From Dinoroseobacter sp049800775 (GTDB lineage Bacteria > Pseudomonadota > Alphaproteobacteria > Rhodobacterales > Rhodobacteraceae): a stretch of DNA of 64,000 nt. Below the pieces are notes generated by a model that was not told where the DNA came from, made no database searches, and saw nothing but the letters and a program-made list of their open reading frames with translations. Shown one piece after another: positions 27,961-35,682 of this stretch. The first letter of the stretch is position 1. The number at the start of each line of letters is the position of its first letter. The stretch covers positions 434,001 to 498,000 of the forward strand of contig NZ_JBNAFR010000001.1 of NCBI RefSeq assembly GCF_049800775.1. Direction: 5' to 3'. Position numbers and translations under genes: made by a program.

Positions 27961-29301
27961 ATGGAAATTTGCGACCGAGAAACTGCTGAAGCGTGGTCGG
28001 GCCAGCAGGATCCGAAAACAATTGCAGCGTTTGCTGCAAGAAACTCGTTGCGCGCAATGTCCGCCATCCAACACGTTTCGGCCTCCTCGGATGATCTGGC
28101 GCGCTTTTTCATCCTGCGCTCAACACTCATCGCCTGTGTCTCGGCAGGAGAGCACTCTCAACTCACCGCGAACAAACTCGCACGAGCGGCGCAGAATGCG
28201 TCAGAGGCGCTCCGCTCGGAGCTTAGGACGACATCGTCCATGGATAATTCCTCCGCAAGCAGTGCCGGTCGAATTGCCTTGAACGCCGTGCAAGTGGCGA
28301 TCGGCGAAAACGACATGATTGAGAAGGGCGCGGCAACCGCCATCACTTGGGCTGAAAACTATGTGGCGAACAGCTATGCGGCAGCAAACCGAGATGCGCA
28401 ACTTCTGACGCAGATTGCTGCGAACAGCCAACCTGCAAGCGATGTGTTCATGGCGACCCTTTGGCCCTCCCCCGGCGAAAGCAATCACGCAGCGGCAGAA
28501 CCGGCTGGCCATGTGAAAGCGTATGAGAGTGCCCTTGCGTCCATGGACAAGGAAACTGCGGTCTGGAGTTTCTGGCAACGTTGGTGGGAGGGGATGCGAA
28601 CGGGTGCACCTCTTCCTTGGGAACTGCAAGAACGTATTTCATTGATCCCAAATGAGCTCTGGGATGTGGGACCAAGGGCGGTTTCGAAGCACATTGCCAA
28701 GATTGACGAGGCTTTTTCAGGGAACGTCGAGCCGCTCAATCAGGAGGTTCTCCGGAGCCATGTTAAGAGCCTCCTGCATCAGCCGGAACTTGCCGCTGAC
28801 GCCGCCGAAAGCATGGCAGCACAGCTTGAGAGGCAAATCGCCGACTACAAGCGCGAAGGTCCGGCAAATGATCTGCCCGAGGGGTTTGAGGGTCTCGAGA
28901 GACTTCCACTCGTTTTTAGGAACATCTCGACGGCACTCAGGGTGTCTGGCGGGGTCGAGGACGATACAAACAGGCTGGTTGCGGAAATCAACCGCCTGCA
29001 CTCTGTCATCGCAGAACTGGAGCAGGATCTGGCGAAGGCGCAGCACGCCCTGGCCGATGCACGCTTATCCACCCTTGAGGCCGCGCAGCAGCGAACCCTT
29101 GCTGAGAAGACCCAAACTTGGCTGATGAACATCACGCTACTAGGATCGCTTGGCCTGAACCTCGCGTGGTTTATGGGACTTGAACGTGAAGATCTCAGAT
29201 ATCCAGCGCTCGAGGCCCAGTTCGAACAGAGGATCGAGCAAATGAAGGCAGCGCGGCCAAGCGAAGAAAATGGCGACCTGGCAACCACCCGTGAGCTTTG
29301 A
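27961..29301 (+). CDS. Membrane-anchored protein of unknown function, paralogue A
   Basis: 446 residues from ATG 27961 (MEICDRETAEAW). N-terminal helical block, then an Ala/Ser-rich middle, the conserved block FWQRWWEGMRTG...WELQE..SLIPNELWDVGP at about 204-245, a coiled coil at about 335-380, one transmembrane helix at about 386-404 (WLMNITLLGSLGLNLAW), and a charged tail. The same layout occurs in the gene at 31891-33396. I know of related uncharacterised alphaproteobacterial proteins but no function. A start at 27823 would overlap lepA's start region. Base composition is lower in GC than lepA. Confidence 0.72.
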   Translation: MEICDRETAEAWSGQQDPKTIAAFAARNSLRAMSAIQHVSASSDDLARFFILRSTLIACVSAGEHSQLTANKLARAAQNASEALRSELRTTSSMDNSSASSAGRIALNAVQVAIGENDMIEKGAATAITWAENYVANSYAAANRDAQLLTQIAANSQPASDVFMATLWPSPGESNHAAAEPAGHVKAYESALASMDKETAVWSFWQRWWEGMRTGAPLPWELQERISLIPNELWDVGPRAVSKHIAKIDEAFSGNVEPLNQEVLRSHVKSLLHQPELAADAAESMAAQLERQIADYKREGPANDLPEGFEGLERLPLVFRNISTALRVSGGVEDDTNRLVAEINRLHSVIAELEQDLAKAQHALADARLSTLEAAQQRTLAEKTQTWLMNITLLGSLGLNLAWFMGLEREDLRYPALEAQFEQRIEQMKAARPSEENGDLATTREL

Positions 29302-29727
29302 TCGAAGTTTCGCCAAACCAGCAGTCGTGTTCCGCTCGTTTTCACGGATGGGCTCGGATGACACGTAGCCGGAAGTTGTCGAAGACTTCGAGCTCGTTGC
29401 GCTCTGGTTCACAAGGCTCGCTGTGCTTGTTCGGTCCATCGGTGCCCTGGGCTGGACCGCTTAGCCCTTGAACCTCGAATGGGCACTCTGGCATTACCTT
29501 AATGGCTTCTCACCATTGCGGCGACCTCAGGCGGCATCTGAGTGACGCAAGGGGCGCGTCGGTCAATCCATCGCGCAAGCGCCTCAAGCGGAGACTGCCC
29601 AAAAACAGTGCAGTTTCCGTTCGCGCGACAGGCCACACACCGAGTCTGCATTCCTACACTGGATCTGTGAACTCCGCGGGCCATCTCCTTGCAGGACAAG
29701 GCTTTTCGAATCGGATAGACTGTTTCC
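29302..29727. other. Intergenic stretch, no confident gene
   Basis: About 425 bases. A minus-strand frame of 76 codons (29499-29729) encodes a Cys-rich peptide (CVACRANGNC) but has no convincing ribosome site; its ATG shares bases with the divergent porin-like gene's ATG. Otherwise I see no RNA gene or repeat. Confidence 0.35.
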
Positions 29728-30474
29728 ATGTTCCGGACGATCTCCCTCTTAGCCCTTGGGGCCGTTCTTGCTCAGCCTGCGCTTGCGCAGGAGGCTGGCG
29801 GTCGGCCGGATGGGTGGTCTCTGGGCGGGCTCGTGGCGGCGGATACCAATCCCTATATCGGGCAAGGCTCCGACGTGATCCCCCTGCCCCTGTTCCGCTA
29901 TGCCAATGGCCCGTTCGAGCTCAGCACGAACGGGCTCAGCTATGATGTTCTGGATCTCGGCGCCTTTGACGTCTCGGTGGCGGCCCGGCCGCGCTTTTCC
30001 GGACTGATTTCGACCGATGGGCCCGAACTGGATGGGATCGACCGCGAGGTGACCGGCGATGTGGCGCTTGAGCTGCGCTATGATCTCGGGCGGCTCTATG
30101 CGGGCGCGGATATTCGTCAGGAATTCACCGGCGAGCATGACGGGCAGGAGGCGCGCTTTCGCTTCGGCCTGCGCCAGGCCCTCGGCCCGGTGCGGCTCGA
30201 CTGGTCCGCCGGTGCGGCCTGGCAGAGCGGCGATCTGAGCCGCTATGTCTGGGGCGTGGGATCGGACGAGGCCCGGGTCGGGCGCGATGCCTATGACCCC
30301 GGCGATGTGGTCGTGCCCTTTGTCGGCCTGCGCGGCGTGATGCCCATCGGCGAGAACTGGTCCATCCTCGGCACCCTGCGCGCGGATTTCCTGCCGGACG
30401 CGGTCACCGACAGCCCGATCATCGAGGATGACACGCTGGTCTCCGGCGGGCTCGGGGTGGAATTCCGCTTCTGA
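29728..30474 (+). CDS. MipA/OmpV-family outer-membrane protein
   Basis: 248 residues with a Sec signal peptide (MFRTISLLALGAVLAQPALAQ, cleavage about residue 21) and an alternating beta-strand pattern ending in aromatic FRF, as expected for an outer-membrane barrel. DTNPYIGQGSDVIPLPLFRY is typical of the MipA/OmpV family. Members scaffold murein enzymes or act in envelope stress, but the role here is not defined. Confidence 0.82.
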   Translation: MFRTISLLALGAVLAQPALAQEAGGRPDGWSLGGLVAADTNPYIGQGSDVIPLPLFRYANGPFELSTNGLSYDVLDLGAFDVSVAARPRFSGLISTDGPELDGIDREVTGDVALELRYDLGRLYAGADIRQEFTGEHDGQEARFRFGLRQALGPVRLDWSAGAAWQSGDLSRYVWGVGSDEARVGRDAYDPGDVVVPFVGLRGVMPIGENWSILGTLRADFLPDAVTDSPIIEDDTLVSGGLGVEFRF

Positions 30475-30794
30475 CGCAACGCTTCTCTTGATTTGCCCGC
30501 AGGCCGCGTCATGCTCCGGCCCGAGGGAGGATTGGGAACAGCAGGCGGCACCGTCTCGCGCAGGCTTGCGCGGAGACTTGCCCGCAAAGCACAGAACACT
30601 TGCCCGCGAAAGCAACGGGTTAACGCTGCACTGCGCTGGTCACGCCCCCGAAATCCGGGCGCGCCCGGGGCAGGATCGGCGGATTCCCGTCGCGCGACCA
30701 CTAAATGTTGAGTTGCTCTTGCATACCCGCTTTCTACCTGAGATTGTATACCACAAGACGCGCCCGCCAAGACGCGCCAGAGAAATGAGACCGG
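30475..30794. other. Intergenic stretch with short direct repeats
   Basis: About 320 bases. Contains ACTTGCCCGC twice (around 30575 and 30598) and AAGACGCGCC twice just upstream of the Hint-domain gene. No gene, RNA or terminator is supported. The second repeat may overlap that gene's promoter, but this is speculative. Confidence 0.3.
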
Positions 30795-31826
30795 ATGCCG
30801 GACAGAGATCTCATCGCCATCGACAACGAGGCCCTGCTGATCGCCTCAGGCAGCCCCTCGGGCACGCCCGGCAACCCGATCATCAACAACTCCGACACGC
30901 CCAATGGCACGGTCTTCGAATATGTCGGCGGCTTCACGCCGGTCACCGTGGTGATCGATGACCGGCCGGGACGGGGCTCCAACCCCAACATCCTCGAAGA
31001 CGACCTGCCCAACCGCCACCGGGTGGTCGATGGCGGTGGGCTGGTGGATAACGGCACCCGCGTGGAATCCGAGAGCCGGATCGACTTGCGCGCCCTCAAC
31101 GACCAGGGCCAGCCCACCGGCCCCCTGATCAGCGTCTATGTCTTCTCCAAGGACGGGCAGACCTCGGATATCTGGGGCATGGGCCTGACCCAGCCCCTGA
31201 TCCCGGGCAAATCCTATGTGAAGATCTCGGGCTCGAACAATGGCGACATCCGCTATGACCAGTTCGTGCCCTGTTTCACCGCCGGAACCCTGCTGCGCAC
31301 ACCAGACGGCCCCCGCGCGATCGAGACCTTGCGCAAGGGCGACCGGATCTGGACCGAGGCGGAGCCGGAGGCCGTGATCCGCTGGGTCGGCGCACGCCGC
31401 GTGGACGGGACCGGCGCCCTCGCCCCGATCCGCTTTGCGCCCGGCGCGCTCGGCAACAGCCGCACCCTCTCCGTCTCGCCCGCCCACCGGATGCTGATGC
31501 GCACATGGCAGGCAGAGCTGCTCTTCGGCCTGCCCGAAGTGCTCGTCGCCGCCAAGCACCTGACCGCCCTGCCCGGCGTCACCCGCGCGCCGCAAGCCTC
31601 GGTCACCTATTGCCACCTGCTGGTGGACGGCCACGCGATCGTGGAGGCCGAGGGCTGCCTGTCCGAGAGCCTCTATCCCGGCGAGGTCGCCCAGGACGGG
31701 CTCGACTGGATGGCCCAGCTCGAACTGCGCCAGATCTTCCCCGAGCTCTTCGCCCAAGGCCCCGGCACCACCGCCGCCCCCTGCCTGCGCGCCCACGAAG
31801 CCGCCGCCCTGCTGGGCGCGGGCTGA
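30795..31826 (+). CDS. Hint-domain (hedgehog/intein-like autoprocessing) protein
   Basis: 343 residues. The N-terminal ~150 residues are a beta-rich domain with Asn/Asp/Gly loops. At Cys160 the Hint domain begins (CFTAGTLLRTPDGPRAIETL, then KGDRIWT). Later come VSPAHRMLM and CHLLVDGHAIVEAEG, the TxxH and His motifs of the Hint fold. These domains can self-cleave at the Cys. Such proteins are numerous in Rhodobacteraceae and usually secreted. There is no Sec signal peptide, so export by a T1SS-like route is possible but not shown. Confidence 0.83.
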   Translation: MPDRDLIAIDNEALLIASGSPSGTPGNPIINNSDTPNGTVFEYVGGFTPVTVVIDDRPGRGSNPNILEDDLPNRHRVVDGGGLVDNGTRVESESRIDLRALNDQGQPTGPLISVYVFSKDGQTSDIWGMGLTQPLIPGKSYVKISGSNNGDIRYDQFVPCFTAGTLLRTPDGPRAIETLRKGDRIWTEAEPEAVIRWVGARRVDGTGALAPIRFAPGALGNSRTLSVSPAHRMLMRTWQAELLFGLPEVLVAAKHLTALPGVTRAPQASVTYCHLLVDGHAIVEAEGCLSESLYPGEVAQDGLDWMAQLELRQIFPELFAQGPGTTAAPCLRAHEAAALLGAG

Positions 31827-31890
31827 AGGGCTGCTTGGCAGCGCGATGTCCCGGCCCTAGGCTGCGGGCCAGAGCAGCGGCGGAGCAGGC

Positions 31891-33396
31891 ATGGACATTA
31901 CCATCACCGACGAAGACAGCGCGAAAGCGTGGCTGGAGACGCAGGAGCATTCGGTGCGGGTGGCCTTTGCGGCGCGCTGCGCACTGCGGGCCGCCCCCGG
32001 ACTGGGGTTTGCGGATACTGAGACACTGGGCGGACTTGCCTTGCCCGTCTTGCGTGCGATCCTGAGTTCGGGGGTCGCGGCGGTGTGTCCGACCCCCGAA
32101 CTCAAAGAAGACGTCGAAAGCTCCGCCTTCTCCGCCTTCTCCGCCAACTCCGCCTTCTCCGCCAACTCCGCCTTCTCCGCCGCCTACTCCGCCGCCTACT
32201 CCGCCGCCTACTCCGTCGACTCCGCCGCCAACTCCGCCGCCAACTCCGCCGCCAACTCCGCCGCCTACTCCGCCGCCTACTCCGCCGCCAACTCCGCCTT
32301 CTCCGCCAACTCCGCCGCCTACTCCGCCTACTCCGCTTGCGACTGGGACGCCGGACAGTTGGACGGCGACAGGATCGAGAGTGTCTTCAAAGAATGGCTC
32401 TGGCCTTCGGAGGCCCTCGGCGACATACCTCCAGGCGAACCGGAAGGACTGGCCGAAGGTTACGCTAAACTCACCGAGTTCTTCGACAGCGACCCTGCGT
32501 GGAACTTCTGGAAACGCTGGCTCCACGGGATGCGTACCGGGAACCCCGAAGACTGGACCCTGCAAGAGCAGATCGCCCTGATCCCGGATGACGTTTGGGA
32601 CGAAGGCCCCAGCGCAATTGCAGAGCGGATTGCAACCTTCGGGGCCCCAAAGGTTGCCGCACTACTACAGGAAGATATAGCTTTCAGCGAAACCGGCGCA
32701 CTGAAGCTCACTCCGAAGAATATGCCGGAGGGCGGTCCACTGGGCCTGCTCCTCGACACCGTCGAAGATGCGCTGGATCTGGCAATTTCGGGCCAACGCA
32801 ATGCCTTATCCGACGATGCTTATCAGGTGCGTTTATTGCGGCGCACATACGCACGCTACGGCAACGATCCGCAGCGGATCGAAATGGACTTCGAGCGCGC
32901 ACGAGTCAGCCTCATCGAGGACATTGCGGCAGACGACTTACCTGCCTCCGCAGCCAATCGCGATCTGATCCAAAGCCTCGCCGATGCATCGGGGGCGATA
33001 CGTGCAAGCGACCCGGGAATTCTCGCAAACCGTGAACAGCTCAATCAGATCAGGCTCGGAGAGATCCCGCCGGAAAGCGCCCAGCGGATCGCGGATATTG
33101 CCGCTTCGGTCGCGGACCTGTCGGAAGGCACTCTGGCCGAAGATCTGCGAGAGGATCGTTTTGCTCTTCCAGGCGTTTCTATCAACTCACCAGTGCCCGA
33201 TAGCATCGTCCCTCTGGTAGGGGCAGAGCGCAACAAGGCGCTGGAAACGCAAGCTGCGCAAATCCGACTGTTCTCTCGCCTCTCCAAAGTTTGGCTGTAT
33301 CTGAAAGCACACCCCACGGAGGTCGCAATCGTCACTAGCGTTGTCGGGACCTTGTCAGGCGTAATCGGCACCATCGTGGCTCTGGTCACACTTTAG
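31891..33396 (+). CDS. Membrane-anchored protein of unknown function with Ser-Ala repeat tract, paralogue B
   Basis: 501 residues. The N-terminus (MDITITDEDSAKAW, AFAARCALRA) matches the gene at 27961. Residues 78-149 are about 21 units of SAF, SAN, SAAY or SAAN. The shared block FWKRWLHGMRTG...LQEQIALIPDDVWDEGP begins at about 206, the same position as in paralogue A. A long helical region follows, and the last ~25 residues form a transmembrane helix (VAIVTSVVGTLSGVIGTIVAL). No function is known to me. The repeat may make a flexible or beta-helical spacer. Confidence 0.72.
   Translation: MDITITDEDSAKAWLETQEHSVRVAFAARCALRAAPGLGFADTETLGGLALPVLRAILSSGVAAVCPTPELKEDVESSAFSAFSANSAFSANSAFSAAYSAAYSAAYSVDSAANSAANSAANSAAYSAAYSAANSAFSANSAAYSAYSACDWDAGQLDGDRIESVFKEWLWPSEALGDIPPGEPEGLAEGYAKLTEFFDSDPAWNFWKRWLHGMRTGNPEDWTLQEQIALIPDDVWDEGPSAIAERIATFGAPKVAALLQEDIAFSETGALKLTPKNMPEGGPLGLLLDTVEDALDLAISGQRNALSDDAYQVRLLRRTYARYGNDPQRIEMDFERARVSLIEDIAADDLPASAANRDLIQSLADASGAIRASDPGILANREQLNQIRLGEIPPESAQRIADIAASVADLSEGTLAEDLREDRFALPGVSINSPVPDSIVPLVGAERNKALETQAAQIRLFSRLSKVWLYLKAHPTEVAIVTSVVGTLSGVIGTIVALVTL
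32122..32338 (+). repeat. In-frame 9/12-bp minisatellite inside paralogue B
   Basis: About 21 tandem units beginning TCCGCC, each followed by TTC, AAC or GCC plus TAC/AAC, so units are 9 or 12 bases. All are multiples of three, so gain or loss keeps the reading frame. One unit has drifted to TCCGTCGAC. The opposite strand encodes a Gly-Val-Gly-rich frame, which is an artefact of the repeat. Confidence 0.95.
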
Positions 33397-33405
33397 GACA
33401 ACCCC

Positions 33406-33447
33406 CGACCTCGGGTGGGGGTGAAACCCCCTCCCGGGGGGAGGTCG
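33406..33447 (+). terminator. GC-rich hairpin downstream of paralogue B
   Basis: CGACCTC (33406-33412) pairs with GAGGTCG (33441-33447), with an inner GGGGG/CCCCC stem around a TGAAA loop. It lies 9 bases after the stop codon. There is no T-run, so it would be a weak or Rho-assisted terminator, or an RNA-stabilising stem. Confidence 0.45.
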
Positions 33448-33648
33448 AGCGATGTCCGGCGTGCCGCCGGGCGGGATGGGGCAGCGGTTGACGGGCGCGG
33501 GTCTTCGGGGGGTTGCTGTCGCGTCTGTCGTATTGGGGGCGTCTTTCGGTGTGGCATCCGCCGTCGCGGCGCGCCTCTCGGCCCCCATGCGCCTCTCAAG
33601 CAGCGCGGCTTTGGTCGCTGGCACGATGAGACGCAAGGCACCTCCCCG

Positions 33649-33702
33649 TCGGGCACTTTGCCCGACAGGTGCCCGACACTTGCCCGACACATGTCCGACG
33701 CC
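33649..33702 (+). repeat. Palindrome plus four 11-bp tandem repeats
   Basis: TCGGGCACTTTGCCCGA (33649-33665) is a hairpin with a 3-base loop. It runs into four head-to-tail 11-base units at 33659, 33670, 33681 and 33692 with core TGCCCGACA (last copy TGTCCGACG). The exact 11-base spacing places units on one face of the helix, as for a multi-site protein binding region. No binder is known. Confidence 0.6.
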
Positions 33703-33818
33703 CCGCCGACGGGCAAAAATCGGGCACCGAGCCGCCCCCGACGCTCGCATCTGGCCTCTTGCCAAACCGCCCCGCGCCGGTTTACACCGCGCCCAGAGCA
33801 ACCACAGGAGACGGCCCC

Positions 33819-33866
33819 ATGGCCCTCACCCTCCGACAGATCCGACGAGACCTGACCCGCGCGTAA
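33819..33866 (+). CDS. Possible arginine-rich leader peptide upstream of argD
   Basis: A 15-codon ORF, MALTLRQIRRDLTRA, with AGGAG 7-8 bases before its ATG. Four of 15 residues are Arg, three of them CGA, a codon this GC-rich genome appears to avoid. It lies 111 bases before argD, and a hairpin follows at 33933. This fits a ribosome-mediated attenuator sensing arginyl-tRNA, but the evidence is only sequence layout; it may be a chance ORF. Confidence 0.35.
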   Translation: MALTLRQIRRDLTRA

Positions 33867-33932
33867 CCCGCGCGCCCCGTTGCTTTGGGCCCTCATGCCC
33901 GCCCCACCATTCCAAATTGACACCGCCCCACG

Positions 33933-33948
33933 CCATTGGCACCAATGG
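33933..33948 (+). promoter_or_regulatory. Compact hairpin 30 bases before argD
   Basis: CCATTG (33933-33938) and CAATGG (33943-33948) form a 6-bp stem closed by GCAC, flanked by GCCCCA and GGGC that could extend it. It is followed by no T-run. It could be part of an attenuator with the upstream mini-ORF. Confidence 0.25.
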
Positions 33949-33977
33949 GGCTCGCCTGTTCCGAGAGGATGTGACCG

Positions 33978-35159
33978 ATGATCCCTGCGATCCTGCCGAC
34001 CTATAACCGCGCGCCTTTGAGCTTTGTCAAAGGCGAGGGCTCCTGGCTGATCGAGGCGGATGGGCGACGCTTTCTGGATCTCGGCGCCGGGATCGCCGTG
34101 AACGCGCTCGGCCATGCCCATCCCCGGCTCGTCGCCGCCCTGACCGAACAGGCGCAGGCGCTCTGGCATGTCTCGAACCTCTATGAGATCCCGGCCCAGC
34201 AGAAACTGGCCGAGATGCTGGTGGCCGAAACCTTTGCGGATACAGTGTTTTTCACCAATTCCGGCACCGAGAGCTGCGAGCTCGCCGTCAAGATGGCGCG
34301 CAAGTATTTCCACGATGCGGGCCAGCCTGAGCGGGTCGAGATCATCGCCTTCGAGGGCTCGTTCCATGGCCGCTCCTCGGCGGGGATTGCGGCGGCAGGG
34401 TCCGAGAAGATGACCAAGGGCTTCGGCCCGCTCCTGCCCGGGTTCCGCCACCTGCCCTTCGGCAATCACGAGGCGCTGCAGGTCGCGATCACCGACCGCA
34501 CCGCCGCCGTCATCGTCGAACCCGTGCAGGGCGAAGGCGGGATCAAGCCCCTGCCCGATGCCTGCCTCAAGGGGTTGCGCGACCTGTGCGACGCCCATGG
34601 CGTTCTGATGATCCTCGACGAGGTGCAATGCGGCGTGGGCCGGACCGGACGGCTCTTTGCCCATGAATGGGCCGGGATCGCGCCGGACATCATGATGGTG
34701 GCCAAGGGGATCGGCGGCGGGTTCCCCCTCGGTGCAGTCTTGGCCACCGAGAACGCCGCCTCTGGCATGACCGCAGGCAGCCACGGCTCGACCTATGGTG
34801 GCAACCCGCTGGGCTGCGCCGTGGGCTGCGCCGTGCTGGAGAGCGTGACTGAAGACGGGTTCCTCGCAGATGTGCAGCGCAAATCGGGCCTGCTGCGACA
34901 GGGGCTTGAGGGGCTCGTCGCCGAGTTCCCCGAGGTCTATGGCGAGGTGCGCGGCAGCGGGCTGATGCTGGGGATTGTCTGCACGGCACCGAACACGGAC
35001 GTTGTGCAGGCGGGCTATGACGCCGGGGTGCTTGTGGTGCCCGCGGCAGAGAACGTCATCCGGCTGCTGCCGGCGCTGACCATCTCGGAGGACGAGATCG
35101 GCGAAGCGCTCAGCCGTCTGCGGGCGGTTGCGGAATCGGTTCGGGCCAATGCCGCATGA
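33978..35159 (+). CDS. argD: Acetylornithine aminotransferase
   Basis: 393 residues, class-III PLP aminotransferase. It transaminates N-acetylglutamate semialdehyde to N-acetylornithine in arginine synthesis. The PLP-lysine is in MMVAKGIGGGFPLG near residue 240, with FFTNSGTESCE and IVEPVQGEGG also present. ATG 33978 follows GAGGA (33975 region weak, GAGAGGAT upstream at 33964-33971). It is linked through a GNAT gene to argF, supporting ArgD over other class-III transaminases. Confidence 0.93.
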   Translation: MIPAILPTYNRAPLSFVKGEGSWLIEADGRRFLDLGAGIAVNALGHAHPRLVAALTEQAQALWHVSNLYEIPAQQKLAEMLVAETFADTVFFTNSGTESCELAVKMARKYFHDAGQPERVEIIAFEGSFHGRSSAGIAAAGSEKMTKGFGPLLPGFRHLPFGNHEALQVAITDRTAAVIVEPVQGEGGIKPLPDACLKGLRDLCDAHGVLMILDEVQCGVGRTGRLFAHEWAGIAPDIMMVAKGIGGGFPLGAVLATENAASGMTAGSHGSTYGGNPLGCAVGCAVLESVTEDGFLADVQRKSGLLRQGLEGLVAEFPEVYGEVRGSGLMLGIVCTAPNTDVVQAGYDAGVLVVPAAENVIRLLPALTISEDEIGEALSRLRAVAESVRANAA

Positions 35160-35682
35160 TTACAGGTTCGTGCCCGTGACCCGGGCGGATTACCCGATGC
35201 TGCGCGCCTGGCTGGCCGAGCCCCATATGGGCGGCTGGTGGGGCACGCCGGAGGCCGAGATCGCCCTGATCGAAGAGGATCTCGAGGGCGGGTTCTGCGA
35301 CATGCGGGTGGTCTGGGCCGACAAGCCCTTCGCCTTCGTGCAGAACTATCCGGTCCGGGCCTATGGCGCGCCCCATTACGGGCACCTGCCCGATGACGCG
35401 CACGGGATGGACACGTTTCTCGGGGATCCGGCCTATCTCGGTCAGGGCCATGGCGCGGGTTATCTGCGCGCCCGGGCCGAGGCGCTCTTTGCGGCGGGGA
35501 TCCCGGCTGTGGTGGTGGATCCCGACCCGGAGAACACCGCCGCGATCGCGGCCTATCGCAAGGCGGGTTTCACGCCCGTCGGCCTGCGCCCCTGCGAGGA
35601 TGGCGCGACCGTGCTGGTAATGGATATGTGGGCCCCCGCTGCGGATGCCGCCCGGACAGATGACAAGAAAGACTTGAAATGA
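35149..35682 (+). CDS. GNAT acetyltransferase (AAC(6')-like) embedded in arg cluster
   Basis: 177 residues. Starts MPHDYRFVPVTRADYPMLRAWL, the GNAT profile shared by aminoglycoside 6'-acetyltransferases and siderophore acylases. The acetyl-CoA loop is YLGQGHGAGYLRA, and DPENTAAIAAYRKAGF follows. It overlaps the end of argD by 11 bases and argF by 4, so it is translated with arginine-synthesis enzymes. The substrate is unknown; drug resistance should not be assumed. Confidence 0.8.
   Translation: MPHDYRFVPVTRADYPMLRAWLAEPHMGGWWGTPEAEIALIEEDLEGGFCDMRVVWADKPFAFVQNYPVRAYGAPHYGHLPDDAHGMDTFLGDPAYLGQGHGAGYLRARAEALFAAGIPAVVVDPDPENTAAIAAYRKAGFTPVGLRPCEDGATVLVMDMWAPAADAARTDDKKDLK

Larger units (their letters stand above)
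33397..33977. other. Long intergenic region with repeats and a possible leader upstream of argD
   Basis: About 580 bases. It holds a strong GC hairpin right after paralogue B, an 11-bp tandem repeat near 33660-33702, a 15-codon arginine-rich mini-ORF at 33819-33866 and a compact hairpin at 33933-33948. Longer reading frames across it look random. Confidence 0.6.

Noticed and set aside
29499..29729. Small Cys-rich minus-strand ORF divergent from the porin-like gene
   Set aside because: No ribosome site, and its start codon overlaps the other gene's start; not enough support for a gene.
32122..32338. Tandem repeat as a CRISPR array
   Set aside because: Units are 9-12 bases, contiguous and in frame with no spacers, so it is a coding minisatellite.
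31603..32565. Gly-Val-Gly-rich minus-strand frame
   Set aside because: It is created by the minisatellite in the opposite gene and contains no other signal.
33452..34006. 185-codon plus-strand frame before argD
   Set aside because: Composition and sequence are random-looking, it overlaps argD's start, and it crosses the tandem repeats.
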